Shown here piece by piece: positions 53,159 through 62,185 of a stretch of 64,000 bases of DNA (the stretch's first letter is position 1; the number at the start of each line of letters is the position of its first letter). The notes below the pieces were generated by a model that made no database searches, was not told the DNA's origin, and was given only the letters and a program-made list of their open reading frames with translations. The stretch spans positions 3,038,001-3,102,000 of the forward strand of contig OY829369.1 in assembly GCA_963691775.1 (NCBI GenBank), given 5' to 3'. A program made the translations under genes and the position numbers. Origin of the DNA: JAZBPO01 sp963691775. GTDB taxonomy: Bacteria; Pseudomonadota; Gammaproteobacteria; Pseudomonadales; Azotimanducaceae.

Positions 53159-55572
53159 GCGAAGAGGTCGTCCTGTGCGAGGGGCCGGGCAGGCGCCACG
53201 GCGGGGCCTTGCAGCGCTGAGCCGAGGAGGCGGCCGGCAGCGGCCGCGCCAGAGAGAAATGCCGCCTCGACGCCGGGGCCGCCATCGTCCGAGAGGGCTC
53301 CGTGTCTGCCGGTCCAGTCGCCACACAAGGCAAGGGCGTGCTCGGGATGCCAGGTCTGGACTTCTGGTGCGGGCAGTGCGCGCGCATAGCGCCAGCGATG
53401 CGCGCGCACTGCTTCAGGGGCCACCGGTATGCCGAGCGCAGCTTCGAGCTCGGGCGCGAGCAGAGCGGCGACGTCCTCTGGCGTTGCATCGAGGTGCTCG
53501 GCCGAGAAGCGCGTGCCGGCATGGGCCGTGATGCATCCGGCGGCTGGCCGTATGGGATGCGCGGCTCCGTTGATCAACTTCGCAAGGTCTCCGTCGAGAG
53601 AGGTCAGCCATGGTTGGTCGCTGACCGCTGTGGTCATGACTGTCCAGCCGGGGGCCATGGGAACCGTCGCAAGCGTGGTGGCGAGCGCGGGTGCGATCGG
53701 CGCAAGCAGCGCGCTTGCCTGAGCGGGAGGCATGTTCAGAACTAGTGCGTCGAAGTGCTCGAAGCGCATGCCGCGGTCGGTTTCCAGCGTCCAGGTCGAT
53801 CCGTTGTGTCTGAGGTGTTCGATGCGGGTTTCGCACGCGATGTCGACGTCCTCGGCAAGGTGGTCGATAAGGCCTGCGATGTCGATCGCGTAGCGCTCTG
53901 CTCCGGCGATGGGCACTACAAAGCCTGCGTCTGTCCAGGCGTCGACGTAGCGTGCGAAGCGTGAATCCTCGGCGCTGAATGCAACGCCGCCATGATCGAA
54001 TCGGGCGTCGGGCGCGGTCCGTGACGTGCGGATTGCCAGGCGTCCGCCGGCGCGGCGCCCCTTGTCGAACACTGTGACGGGCCAGCGGTGATCGGCGAGC
54101 GTCCGTGCCGCGATGAGGCCCGCCATGCCCGCGCCGATCACCGCAACGCGTGGCGGCGCATCGTGCGCCGGGCGGCCTGTGCGGGCCGCGTACGCCGCGA
54201 CGTCCAGACGCTTGCCGTGGATTGCTGTATCGCGGGGGCGAACGGTTCCAAGCACCGGTCGCGCGGGCTCGAAGGGGCGATCGAAGCCGCCGAGGCACCA
54301 AAGGAGGCCTCCATAGCTGTTCGGATCACGGCCATCCAGGGCATAGCGATGGTTCAGGTCGATGAGCGTGCTCAGAGCGCGCGCGGGATCGCGGGTCCAC
54401 AGCGGCACCATCTTCCCCCAGGTCATGCGCACGTTGTTGTGCAGCTCCCCGTGCACTAGGAGCGAGGTTTGCGCCGCGTCCCAGAGCGCGTCGCCCGTGC
54501 GCGCGCGCGCGAGTCGTTCCCAGTCGTGCAACGTCGGTCGTTCGTCTCCGGCGTGTGCGGCGAGCGTCTCCTGGGCCCAGGCCGGGAGCGCCGAGAGGTC
54601 GTCGTGGGTGCGGGCGTGGAATGCCCAGGCCCAGCTCATCTCTCGCCAGATGAGCAGCTCATCGAGATATTTGTCGGCTCCGGCGCCACCGATCGCTGCC
54701 GCCTCGCGCGCGATTCTGAAGGGTGAAACGTGCCCGTAGTGCAGATAGGCGGACATGCGGCTGACACCGCTATCGAGCGCGTCGTTGCGGCGCGCGTTGT
54801 AGCGCCGCAGTCCGCCGTCGCGAAAGGCCGCCCATCTTGCATAGCCGGCGCGGCTGCCACCGCGTGTGTGTGGCACCGGCCCGACCATGTGATCGATCTC
54901 GCAGGACGCTACGAGATCCGCTAGATCGGCTTCCTGGAGATCGACAGGTGCGAAGGGCAGGGCGGGCAGAACGCTCGGTACGGAGGGTACGAGATCGATC
55001 GTGCGTGCCGCGAGAGCCGCCTCCCGCCGCGCCGCCGTTGCCTTGCGAAACTGGAAGGCGCGGTCGCGGGCCTTGGCCGGCACCGTCCGCATGGGAACCA
55101 GGCATGCTGCGTCGACGCCGATCATGCCGACGCCGCTGCCCTCGGCAACGCTGCGGGTCCAGCGGCGGATGGGCGTCCACGGGAAACTCTCGGTGACGAT
55201 GGCTGCTGCGTTTCGGCCAAGTTCGAGCAGGTGATCGCCGCGCTGGCCCGGGCGCTCCAGATGGAAAGCGTAGGCGATGCCGCGCGCTGCAAACTCTGCT
55301 TGCGCGTCACGGGCCCCCTCGAGAATGAAGCGGTGATGTCTGTCCGACGCGAACGGATAGCGCTCGGAAAGCGCGTGATAGACGAAAAGGGGAATGCCCA
55401 GGCTGTCGGAGAGTTCGATGGCGGCATCGAGGGCGGGGTTCTCGTGTGCGCGAACGGCGGTGCGCAGCCAGTACAGCACATAGGCGCCGGATTCGACGCA
55501 AGGCTCGCGGTTCAAGGCCGTGGTGCGCTCGCGCAAGGCCTCGGAAAGCAGATCGATGGGGGCGACGGACAC
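53155..55572 (-). CDS. Class II photolyase fused to a renalase-like FAD oxidoreductase
   Basis: 805 residues made of two complete enzymes. Residues 1 to about 465 are a deoxyribodipyrimidine photolyase, best matching class II: LIWREMSWAWAFHARTHD, LLVHGELHNNVRMTWGKMVPLW, LNHRYALDGRDPNSYGGLLW and FDRPFEPARPV. Residues about 473-790 are an FAD/NAD(P)-dependent amine-oxidase-like (renalase/NAD(P)-binding) protein with VAVIGAGMAGLIAARTLADH, DKGRRAGGRLAIR, FDHGGVAF and CGDWTGRH. The junction is a short linker (RTGRPAHDAPP), with no stop or frameshift. The second domain could supply reduced flavin or act on an unrelated substrate. A DUF2256-DUF3253 gene overlaps the stop. The start at 55572 gives a short N-terminal lead. 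Confidence 0.85.
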   Translation of the reverse strand: MSVAPIDLLSEALRERTTALNREPCVESGAYVLYWLRTAVRAHENPALDAAIELSDSLGIPLFVYHALSERYPFASDRHHRFILEGARDAQAEFAARGIAYAFHLERPGQRGDHLLELGRNAAAIVTESFPWTPIRRWTRSVAEGSGVGMIGVDAACLVPMRTVPAKARDRAFQFRKATAARREAALAARTIDLVPSVPSVLPALPFAPVDLQEADLADLVASCEIDHMVGPVPHTRGGSRAGYARWAAFRDGGLRRYNARRNDALDSGVSRMSAYLHYGHVSPFRIAREAAAIGGAGADKYLDELLIWREMSWAWAFHARTHDDLSALPAWAQETLAAHAGDERPTLHDWERLARARTGDALWDAAQTSLLVHGELHNNVRMTWGKMVPLWTRDPARALSTLIDLNHRYALDGRDPNSYGGLLWCLGGFDRPFEPARPVLGTVRPRDTAIHGKRLDVAAYAARTGRPAHDAPPRVAVIGAGMAGLIAARTLADHRWPVTVFDKGRRAGGRLAIRTSRTAPDARFDHGGVAFSAEDSRFARYVDAWTDAGFVVPIAGAERYAIDIAGLIDHLAEDVDIACETRIEHLRHNGSTWTLETDRGMRFEHFDALVLNMPPAQASALLAPIAPALATTLATVPMAPGWTVMTTAVSDQPWLTSLDGDLAKLINGAAHPIRPAAGCITAHAGTRFSAEHLDATPEDVAALLAPELEAALGIPVAPEAVRAHRWRYARALPAPEVQTWHPEHALALCGDWTGRHGALSDDGGPGVEAAFLSGAAAAGRLLGSALQGPAVAPARPLAQDDLFA

Positions 55573-55653
55573 GGGAGCGCGTTCTCCGTGGAGAGGGGTG
55601 GCCCGTGCGGCCGTGGATTCTGGCGCAGTAAGAGCCTGCGAGCCAGCCCGGCG

Positions 55654-56412
55654 TCAGCGCAGGCCGAGCCAGATCAAGCGGACGCCGACCATGAGAAGCG
55701 ATACGTAGATGAAGCGGAAGAACCAGGTTTCATCGATCTTGTGATGCAACCAGTGCCCGAGCCGAATGCCGATCGGGGCCAGTGGAGCAAGCACGAGTGA
55801 GGTCGACAGATTGCCGAAGTCGAACTGCCCGAGCAGGGCGTAAGGCGGCACTTTCACCCAGTTCACGATCATGAAGAAGAGCACGGACGTGGCCTGGAAG
55901 GTGCCCTTGTCGAGTCCCTGCCGCAGCAGATAGACGTTGGCGGGCGGACCGCCCGCGTGGACGCCGAAGCTCGTGAAACCTGAGAGCGCGCCCCAGAAGG
56001 CGCCTGCGATTGGCCGCGCTGCCCTGTTCTCCGACGGCGGAGGCGCTTTGCGCAGCACGCCGATGAAGTGATTCGCGACGAAGCCGACCGCGATCAAACC
56101 GATGAGGACGCGGATCGCGCCGTCGGACAGGAACCGGAAAGTGAAGGCGCCGAGCACGATCCCTGCAACGGCGCCGGGCACCATGACTCGCAGATTGGCG
56201 AGGTTCCAGCGGCCCCACCATTGCCGAACCGCAAACGCGTCCATGAGCATCAGGATCGGCAGCATGATCGCGGCGGCCTGCACGGGCCCGATCGCCAGCG
56301 CCATCAGCGGAACGCCGAGAATCCCGATGCCGCCCCCCAGGCCGCCCTTGGCGATGCCGACGATAAGCAGGGCGGGAACCGCGAGCGCGTAGAAAAAGGG
56401 ATCCGTGATCAT
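55654..56412 (-). CDS. TauE/SafE-family sulfite/organosulfonate exporter
   Basis: 252-residue permease of the TauE/SafE (DUF81) group, about eight membrane segments. Family features: VGIAKGGLGGGIGILGVPLMAL at the N-terminal repeat, and the matching second repeat GALSGFTSFGVHAGGPPANVYLL, then VNWVKVPPYALLGQF. The start is taken at ATG 56412 because the preceding sequence is not hydrophobic and would overlap the flippase gene. Substrate unknown (sulfite, sulfonates, other anions). It follows the flippase-like gene by 25 nt. Confidence 0.88.
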   Translation of the reverse strand: MITDPFFYALAVPALLIVGIAKGGLGGGIGILGVPLMALAIGPVQAAAIMLPILMLMDAFAVRQWWGRWNLANLRVMVPGAVAGIVLGAFTFRFLSDGAIRVLIGLIAVGFVANHFIGVLRKAPPPSENRAARPIAGAFWGALSGFTSFGVHAGGPPANVYLLRQGLDKGTFQATSVLFFMIVNWVKVPPYALLGQFDFGNLSTSLVLAPLAPIGIRLGHWLHHKIDETWFFRFIYVSLLMVGVRLIWLGLR

Positions 56413-56437
56413 GGCGGGCTCCGCAGCGAGGCGCGGA

Positions 56438-57736
56438 TCATACGCCGCTCGAGAGGGTCGGGCCTCGCCGCGCCTGGCGCCAGACCGTCCAGGTTTCGAT
56501 GGCGAAGCCTGCAAGCAGGGCCCAGGCTGCAAGCACGTGATCGAGCCACCCGAGGATGCTGAGCCCTGCGCCGAGCCCAGCGATCAACGTCACCCGCAAG
56601 ACGCCGCCGAGGGCCATGCCGGCCGTACGCTCCTCGACCATGAGGATGCCGTGGAAATAGTTGCGCACGATGATGATCGCCGGCAGCAGGGTCATCACGA
56701 GAATCACGTCCCGGGCGCGCGACATTACCGCGCCCTCCACACCGAGCGCCTCGCGCAGAAACAGATCGCCGAGCGGCGTCAACGCAACTGCGAGCATCGA
56801 GGCCGTGATTCCGAGCGTGACCCGCGCCATGAAGCGCCTCTTGCCCGGGAGGTCGTCGAGGCCGAAGGTCACGAAGAAGTGGCGGAACTGATTGGACGCC
56901 TGTTGGAAGAAGAATGTGAAATCGAAGCCGATGCGAAGCGCCGCGATGCTCACAACGCCTTCCGGCATGCGCGCGACAAACGCGTAGAGCACGGGCCGGC
57001 TGATTGCGAACATGACGCCCGTGGTCGCCACCGGTACGAAGAACGAAACGAGTCGGCGGACGTCGGGCACGTCAGGATCCGTGGCAAGCGGTGGATGACG
57101 CCATACAACGAGCCCTGCGAGACAGGCGTGCAGGGCAGCCGCGCCTGCCTGAGCGAGCACGAGCACAGGCGTGGCATCGAGATCCAGGGCAAGGCCGGTG
57201 AGCAGCAGGCCCACCGTTGCGCCCAGGTAAGCAGCGTTCAAAAGCGTTACGCGCCCTGTGAGACGCTGCTGGACCAGCAGGCCGACGAAGGCGAGACGGA
57301 TACCCGTGAGCACCAGGACGGGCGCCAGCAGGCATAAATAGCCAAGAACTCGCGCGAGGAGCACATCGTCGATTCCGAACACCGTGCCGAGCAGCCAGGC
57401 GCCAAACGATGTCTGGCCGACCAGCTCGACGACGCCGGCAAAGAGCGCCGCGAGCGCGATCACGAAACGCAAGGTGACGCGGCGCGCGTCGTCATTCCGG
57501 GCGAACTTCGTCATGAGCTGTGGCACGAAGTTCAGGGCGGCGTTGAAGAGCCCGTAGACCCCGAGCGCCAGCGCATAGATTGCGAGTTCCGTTGCCGCCT
57601 CGGGGTACCGTGCGAGTACGCCGTTCTGGAACTGCACTGCGATCACGCCAACGGCGCCGGTGAGGGCCAGGGGCCAGTAGAACGCCCAGTACTGACGCTG
57701 GAGCGATTTGTCACCGTTCGGCGTGGTTGAGGTCAT
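56438..57736 (-). CDS. Polysaccharide-flippase / ANKH-like multi-spanning transporter
   Basis: 432 residues with about 12-13 hydrophobic segments covering nearly the whole chain after an N-terminal 15 aa. It resembles MATE/MOP-superfamily proteins, in particular bacterial relatives of ANKH: the C-terminal NYFHGILMVEERTAGMALGG recalls the ANKH equivalent. Polyspecific lipid-carbohydrate flippases (MurJ/Wzx) are the alternative. The ATG at 57736 is used. Co-oriented with the TauE/SafE gene. The substrate is unknown. Confidence 0.62.
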   Translation of the reverse strand: MTSTTPNGDKSLQRQYWAFYWPLALTGAVGVIAVQFQNGVLARYPEAATELAIYALALGVYGLFNAALNFVPQLMTKFARNDDARRVTLRFVIALAALFAGVVELVGQTSFGAWLLGTVFGIDDVLLARVLGYLCLLAPVLVLTGIRLAFVGLLVQQRLTGRVTLLNAAYLGATVGLLLTGLALDLDATPVLVLAQAGAAALHACLAGLVVWRHPPLATDPDVPDVRRLVSFFVPVATTGVMFAISRPVLYAFVARMPEGVVSIAALRIGFDFTFFFQQASNQFRHFFVTFGLDDLPGKRRFMARVTLGITASMLAVALTPLGDLFLREALGVEGAVMSRARDVILVMTLLPAIIIVRNYFHGILMVEERTAGMALGGVLRVTLIAGLGAGLSILGWLDHVLAAWALLAGFAIETWTVWRQARRGPTLSSGV

Positions 57737-58098
57737 GGGCTCGGTTTCGGGGAGAAGGCTCTGCAGCGAGGCAGGCAATCGTCCGGTAAGGGGTTTGCCT
57801 CACTAAGGCGATTATCGCAGTCGGCAGCTACGTGAGCATGACGACCTGAAATCACGTTTCTTCAGCGCCAGCGCTGAGGCCTCGATGTCGTGAATGAACG
57901 GACATCTGCGTCGCCAGATCGGATCCGGGTCGAATGCCCGGGTTGCCCGGTCTTGGCCGTCAGTTTCCTGGGTCTTGAAGTCAATCTGGCACCCGCTGCA
58001 CAGGCCCGGGCGCTCGACGCTCCGCCGGCGCCATCTGATCAGTCGTTCCGCCGGCGGCGCGAAACGGAACCCAGGGCGCGACCTCGGCTGCGAAAGCT
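57737..58098. other. Intergenic interval of 362 bp
   Basis: The region between the flippase-like start and the CitE-like stop holds no credible gene, and no RNA gene or strong hairpin was noticed. Short open frames in it have no Shine-Dalgarno or domain signature. Promoter elements for the flippase gene presumably lie at its left end, but I could not pick one out. Confidence 0.5.
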
Positions 58099-58995
58099 TC
58101 AGCCGTTCTCGGCGATGCGTGCCGCGCGTTCGAGGATGCGGCGGGCGCGCTCCAGATGAGGTACGTCAACCATTTCACCTCGGAATGCGAACGCCATGCG
58201 GCCTTCTTGCTGATGGGCGTCGAAGGCTTCGAGGAGTTCCCGCGCCTCGGCAATCTGTTCCGGCGAAGGAGAATAGGCTGCGTTGACCGTTGCGACCTGC
58301 CCGGGATGGATCGTCATCTTGCCGGTGAAGCCCATGTCTGCGCCTTCGCGGCATTCCGCTTCCAGTCCCTCGAGGTCCTTGAAGTCCACGTAGACGCCGT
58401 CGATCGGTGTCACGTTTGCCGCCGCTGCAGACAGGAGCGTGAGCGTTCTGCAGTGCTCGAATACGGGGAGATAACGCTTGTCATCGCCGCGATTGCGCCG
58501 GGCCCCGAGCGCCGCGGACAGATCCTCTGCGCCCCAGGTTATGCCGGTGACGCGCTCGGCGCGGGCGAGCGCTGCGAGCGACAGGGCGCCTTCTGGCGTC
58601 TCCGTACCGATGACGATCAACTCTACGCATCCTTCTTCGTGCTGGCCCATCCGCTCGAGAGCTAGGAGCAGCTCGTGCAGTACGCGAAGGTCTTCCGGCC
58701 CGCGTGCTTTGGGTACGAGGAGCGCGTCCGGCGGCCGGCCGTCGAGCAGCGTTTCGAGATCAGCGCGGCCCCATGGCGTGTCCAGCGGATTGGCACGCAC
58801 GACCACTTCCTGGCGGCCGAAGTCGACGGTGTCGAGCCAGTTGCGAACCACGGCGCGCGCATCGTCCTTGCGATCGGGTGTCACGGCGTCCTCGAGATCG
58901 AGGACGAGGGCATCCGCCGGCAGCGCGAGCGATTTTTCGAGCATGCGCGCGTTGGCGCCGGGGACGAAGTGCAGGGAGCGACGCAGGCCGGCCAT
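58099..58995 (-). CDS. HpcH/HpaI-type CoA-ester lyase (CitE-like)
   Basis: 298-residue TIM barrel lyase of the CitE/malyl-CoA lyase group. Its landmarks are RSLHFVPGANARMLEKS at the start, ALVLDLEDAVTPDRK with metal-binding acids, VRANPLDTPWGR, LIVIGTETPEGALSL, GITWGAEDLSAALG, DGVYVDFKDLEGL and GFTGKMTIHPGQV. Such enzymes cleave or form 3-hydroxyacyl-CoA esters such as malyl-CoA or beta-methylmalyl-CoA. A MaoC hydratase starts 107 bp away on the other strand, a common pairing for a mesaconyl/methylmalyl-CoA step, but this is inference. Confidence 0.88.
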   Translation of the reverse strand: MAGLRRSLHFVPGANARMLEKSLALPADALVLDLEDAVTPDRKDDARAVVRNWLDTVDFGRQEVVVRANPLDTPWGRADLETLLDGRPPDALLVPKARGPEDLRVLHELLLALERMGQHEEGCVELIVIGTETPEGALSLAALARAERVTGITWGAEDLSAALGARRNRGDDKRYLPVFEHCRTLTLLSAAAANVTPIDGVYVDFKDLEGLEAECREGADMGFTGKMTIHPGQVATVNAAYSPSPEQIAEARELLEAFDAHQQEGRMAFAFRGEMVDVPHLERARRILERAARIAENG

Positions 58996-59102
58996 GAGAT
59001 CTCCTATCGGCTAGTCCGGACAATCTGCGCGTCGTGATCGTCGTCGGCAAGGGCCCTGTCGGCGATTAGAATGCGCCTCCTGATCCGCAGCGGAGTTTTC
59101 AC

Positions 59103-59561
59103 ATGGCAGGGCTCTGGTTTGAGGAATTCGAAGTGGGCATGCGCTTCGAGCACGACATCCGCCGGACGGTAACGGAGACGGACAACCTGATGTTCTCGAC
59201 GCTGACGCACAACCCGGCAGCGCTGCATCTGGATGTCGAGTACGCCAAGACGACCCAGTTCGGCCGGCCGATCGTGAACAGCGTATTTACGCTCGGGCTG
59301 ATGGTGGGCGTTTCCGTCGGCGACACGACGCTCGGCACGACCGTCGCCAATCTCGGCTGGGACGCAGTGAAGTTCCCGGCGCCCGTGTTTGTCGGCGACA
59401 CGCTCGCGTGTGTATCCGAGGTGGTGGAGATTCGCACGTCGAAGTCGCGGCCTGAGGCGGGCATCGTCGTGTTTCGCCACGAGGCGCGGAATCAGGAAGA
59501 GGTGCTGGTGGGCACCTGCCTGCGCAGCGCGCTCATGCTGCGCAAGCCGACCGAGGCCTGA
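59103..59561 (+). CDS. MaoC-family dehydratase
   Basis: 152-residue hot-dog fold (R)-specific hydratase/dehydratase. The active-site loop appears as STLTHNPAALHLDVEYAKTT, with Asn/His preceding the conserved hydratase helix, then FGRPIVNSVFTLGLMVGVS and the strand APVFVGDTLACVSEVVE. Related to mesaconyl-CoA hydratases and other CoA-ester dehydratases. It is divergent from the CitE-like lyase (107 bp between starts) and leads into a DUF6614 gene 5 nt after its stop, so the two are co-transcribed. Confidence 0.9.
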   Translation: MAGLWFEEFEVGMRFEHDIRRTVTETDNLMFSTLTHNPAALHLDVEYAKTTQFGRPIVNSVFTLGLMVGVSVGDTTLGTTVANLGWDAVKFPAPVFVGDTLACVSEVVEIRTSKSRPEAGIVVFRHEARNQEEVLVGTCLRSALMLRKPTEA

Positions 59562-59566
59562 TTCCT

Positions 59567-59914
59567 TTGGACCTCTATCACATGTGGTTCGATCCCGAGC
59601 ACGGAGTGCGTGACGTAGAGATCGAGGCGAGCGTTCGCGATTGGCTCGAACACCTGCGCGCACACGGCAAGATCGAGCGCTGGCGCCTCACGCGACGCAA
59701 GCTCGGACTAGGGGGTGATCTGCCTGAATGGCATGTCGTCGTGGAGGTTGCGGGTCTGGCGCAGCTTGACGAAGCCTTCGCCGTTGCTGCGCGCCGGAGC
59801 GGCCCCGCCGAAGCGCTTCATCACGGCATCAATGCGCGCGTTCGAAATTTCAAGGCGGCGCTCTACCGGGACTTTCCGGATCCGGTTCGCGAGCTCGGCG
59901 ACGAGGCTTTCTGA
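59567..59914 (+). CDS. DUF6614 family protein
   Basis: 115-residue small cytoplasmic protein I recognise as DUF6614-like: LYHMWFDPEHGVRDVEIEAS at the start, RWRLTRRKLGLGG, EWHVVVEVAGLAQLDEAF and a conserved C-terminus LYRDFPDPVRELGDEAF. A ferredoxin-like alpha/beta fold is likely by the pattern. It begins at TTG 59567 directly behind the MaoC gene. Function unknown. Confidence 0.75.
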   Translation: MDLYHMWFDPEHGVRDVEIEASVRDWLEHLRAHGKIERWRLTRRKLGLGGDLPEWHVVVEVAGLAQLDEAFAVAARRSGPAEALHHGINARVRNFKAALYRDFPDPVRELGDEAF

Positions 59915-59952
59915 CGTACTGGCTAGAACATTGCTCCTGTCATGCGGGGCGC

Positions 59953-60807
59953 CTATGGCAGTCCCGCCCCCGGGTGCTCCACGCGCACCCGCTCGATCCG
60001 TGCGCTGCGTTCGTGCGTCTTTGCGGGATCGGAGTCGCGTGCCGTGCAGATGTACAGGCTGCGGCGATCCGCGTCGCCGAGCATGCAGGCGAAGGCGCCG
60101 CGGTCGAGTGCGACGCGATCAGTGACGCTTCCGCCTTCTTCCAGGCGCAGACACTCATTGGTGGTTGGTGACGCGACCCAGATGCCCTGCATCGCGTCGA
60201 GGCAGATGCCGTCTGGAACGGCGCCCTCGGGCAATTGCGCCCAGCTGCGCCGATTGGAGAGCGCGCCGTCGCTGCTGATGTCGAATGCAGTCAGGCAGGC
60301 GCCGAAGGTCTCGGCCACGATCAGCTTTGCGCCGTCTGGCGTGATGACGCAGCCGTTGGGGAACATTACGTTCTCTGCTGCGCAGTGGACGCCGCCGTCC
60401 GGGTCGACGCGGATGAGGACCGTCGGTGTCGGCGCAGCGCCGCCGTGCAGATCGAAACCGAAGTTGCCGACCCAGGCGCGTCCCTTACCGTCCACGACCA
60501 TGTCGTTGCAGTGGAAGGTCGCGAGTTCACCGAGGTCGGCGTGCGCGACGAACGTGCCGTCCATCTCCTGGCGGATGAGCCTGCGGTCCTGCATGGACAC
60601 CACGAGCAGGCGCCCGTCCGGCAGCCAGCCGAGGCCGGAAGGTTCGTGTTCCACCCGAGCGATGCGTTCCAGCTGACCGTCGGGCGTCAGGGCGCAGACC
60701 CAGCCGTCGTGCATGTCCGAGAACCAGAGGCGGCCTTCGTGCCAGCGCGGGCCCTCGGTGAAACAGAAGCTGTCGGCAACCACCTCGACGTCGGTGTATT
60801 CAGTCAT
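59953..60807 (-). CDS. SMP-30/gluconolactonase-family lactonase
   Basis: 284-residue six-bladed beta-propeller hydrolase. Markers are FTEGPRWHEGRLWFSDMHDG, HEPSGLGWLPDGRLLVVSMQDRR, FHCNDMVVDGKGRAWVGNFGF (Asn and Asp metal ligands) and PDGICLDAMQGIWVASP. These members open sugar or other lactones in a divalent-metal-dependent manner; the substrate is undetermined. The ATG at 60807 has GGGAGGAGA upstream. It converges on the DUF6614 gene and is divergent from the GNAT gene. Confidence 0.88.
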   Translation of the reverse strand: MTEYTDVEVVADSFCFTEGPRWHEGRLWFSDMHDGWVCALTPDGQLERIARVEHEPSGLGWLPDGRLLVVSMQDRRLIRQEMDGTFVAHADLGELATFHCNDMVVDGKGRAWVGNFGFDLHGGAAPTPTVLIRVDPDGGVHCAAENVMFPNGCVITPDGAKLIVAETFGACLTAFDISSDGALSNRRSWAQLPEGAVPDGICLDAMQGIWVASPTTNECLRLEEGGSVTDRVALDRGAFACMLGDADRRSLYICTARDSDPAKTHERSARIERVRVEHPGAGLP

Positions 60808-60902
60808 GTGCGTCTCCTCCCTTTGATCGAGCCTCGCGACGGAGCGCGCGCGATGCAAGTACGGCTGCGCTACCGTCTACCCTCGAGGGAGGAGAGAGAC
60901 GC

Positions 60903-61406
60903 GTGAACGACCCATCGAGCGAGAAGCCCCGTCTTCGCATCGTGGCGTATGCGCCCGATTACCGTCAGGCCTTTCATGATCTCAATATCTGGTGGATCGA
61001 GCGCTGGTTCGAGCCCGAGCCCATCGACCTCGAGGTGCTGCGGGATCCTGAGGGGACGCTCCTTGAGCGAGGCGGTGAGATCTGGTTTGCGGAGTACGAC
61101 GGCAGAGTCGTCGGCACCTGCGGTCTGAAGGTGCACGCGGACGACGTTTACGAACTCACCAAGCTTGGCGTTGACCCGGCAGCGCATCGCCTCGGCGCGG
61201 GTCAGGCGCTTTGCGAACACGTCATCGGGCGGTTTCTTGCCAGGAGCGGCCATCTGCTTTTCCTGGACACGAATGCGGTGCTCGAGCCCGCGACGAAGCT
61301 CTACGAGAAACTCGGGTTCGAGATCACCACGCCGCCTGAACCACGCCACTACGCGCGCTCGAACGTTTACATGGAATGGCGCGGACCTCGTTCAGCGACT
61401 TCTTAG
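60903..61406 (+). CDS. GNAT-family N-acetyltransferase
   Basis: 167-residue acyl-CoA-dependent acetyltransferase. Motif A is clear in VYELTKLGVDPAAHRLGAGQALCEHVI (residues about 81-106) with the acetyl-CoA loop RLGAGQ, and the C-terminus ends with LYEKLGFEITTPPEPRHYARSNVYME. It opens at GTG 60903 preceded by GGGAGGAGAGA. No neighbour indicates the substrate. The last 15 bp overlap the convergent unknown gene. Confidence 0.88.
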   Translation: MNDPSSEKPRLRIVAYAPDYRQAFHDLNIWWIERWFEPEPIDLEVLRDPEGTLLERGGEIWFAEYDGRVVGTCGLKVHADDVYELTKLGVDPAAHRLGAGQALCEHVIGRFLARSGHLLFLDTNAVLEPATKLYEKLGFEITTPPEPRHYARSNVYMEWRGPRSATS

Positions 61407-61826
61407 CACGCCGGCGCTCGGTGTCCCGGATGCGCGCATTCCGCCGTCGCCCAGATAGATCTCGAGCGCCTGCTCGAAGGCGGTGAACTCGTCGGCGGTC
61501 ATGGCGAGATAGCGGCTGGAGCGTGGGTGCGTGCGCCAGCGTCGGATCGTGCCGTCGTTGACGGCTGCGATCATCCCGGCCTGCTCGATGGAGATGCCGT
61601 AGCGATTGAGCAGAATGCGGAAGCGGTAGTTGTAGTTTTCCACGCGTGCACGTTCCGGCTCGGCGTGAGACTCGCGGAAGATTTCGGCGGCAATCGTTCG
61701 GAGCTCGCCGAGATCGCGGTCGGACAGGATCGGCTCGGCCGAGTCGGCGATGGCCTCGATGTAGTTGTCGCCTACGTTCACCTCGAGAAAGCGAACGTAC
61801 TTCTTCAACAGTTCGCGGTAACCCAT
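61392..61826 (-). CDS. Unknown small helical protein with HTH-like segment
   Basis: 144 residues, not recognised. It appears all-helical with no membrane segment: N-terminal MGYRELLKKYVRFLEVNVG, then EIFRESHAEPERARVENYNYR. A region near 80-105 (GISIEQAGMIAAVNDGTIRRW) has the spacing of a helix-turn-helix. Start at ATG 61826 or the GTG 9 nt upstream. It is divergent from the beta-helix lipoprotein gene, with the three phased repeats in between, so it could be a regulator acting there; that is conjecture. Its 3' end overlaps the GNAT gene by 15 bp. Confidence 0.6.
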   Translation of the reverse strand: MGYRELLKKYVRFLEVNVGDNYIEAIADSAEPILSDRDLGELRTIAAEIFRESHAEPERARVENYNYRFRILLNRYGISIEQAGMIAAVNDGTIRRWRTHPRSSRYLAMTADEFTAFEQALEIYLGDGGMRASGTPSAGVLRSR

Positions 61827-61934
61827 GGTCGTCACTGCCTGTCGGGCGCCGTCCTGGCACGTGCCCGCAAATTAGCGGACGCATGTGACCACTCTGTTTT
61901 GGTTTCGTGACGGGGCCTTTCGCTGATTCAGATG

Positions 61935-62019
61935 CGCACGGATGAAAGATCCTTGCTACGGATTTCCGTCGAGGAAAAAAGATCCTGACGAGCGTTTCGA
62001 GTCGAGGAAAAAAGATCCT
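61935..62019. promoter_or_regulatory. Three direct repeats spaced exactly 33 bp
   Basis: Copies of a 19-bp element ending AAAGATCCT at 61935-61953 (13 of 19 conserved), 61968-61986 and 62001-62019 (the last two are identical: GTCGAGGAAAAAAGATCCT). The 33-bp period is close to three turns of B-DNA, placing all copies on one face. Located between two divergent genes, they look like regulator-binding sites. Confidence 0.75.
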
Positions 62020-62185
62020 TCAGGCGGTTCGGAGGGTGTCACAAACAATTCATTTTAGGCGCCCGATTTGTAACTTTTGATTCACAGAGCGCCCCTACAT
62101 TGCGCCGCCGGCAGGGACGGATTGGCGTCCCGATGTGTGCTCGCGGAACGCGGGCTCCGAATCCGAATCGAGCCCGGGGGCCAAC

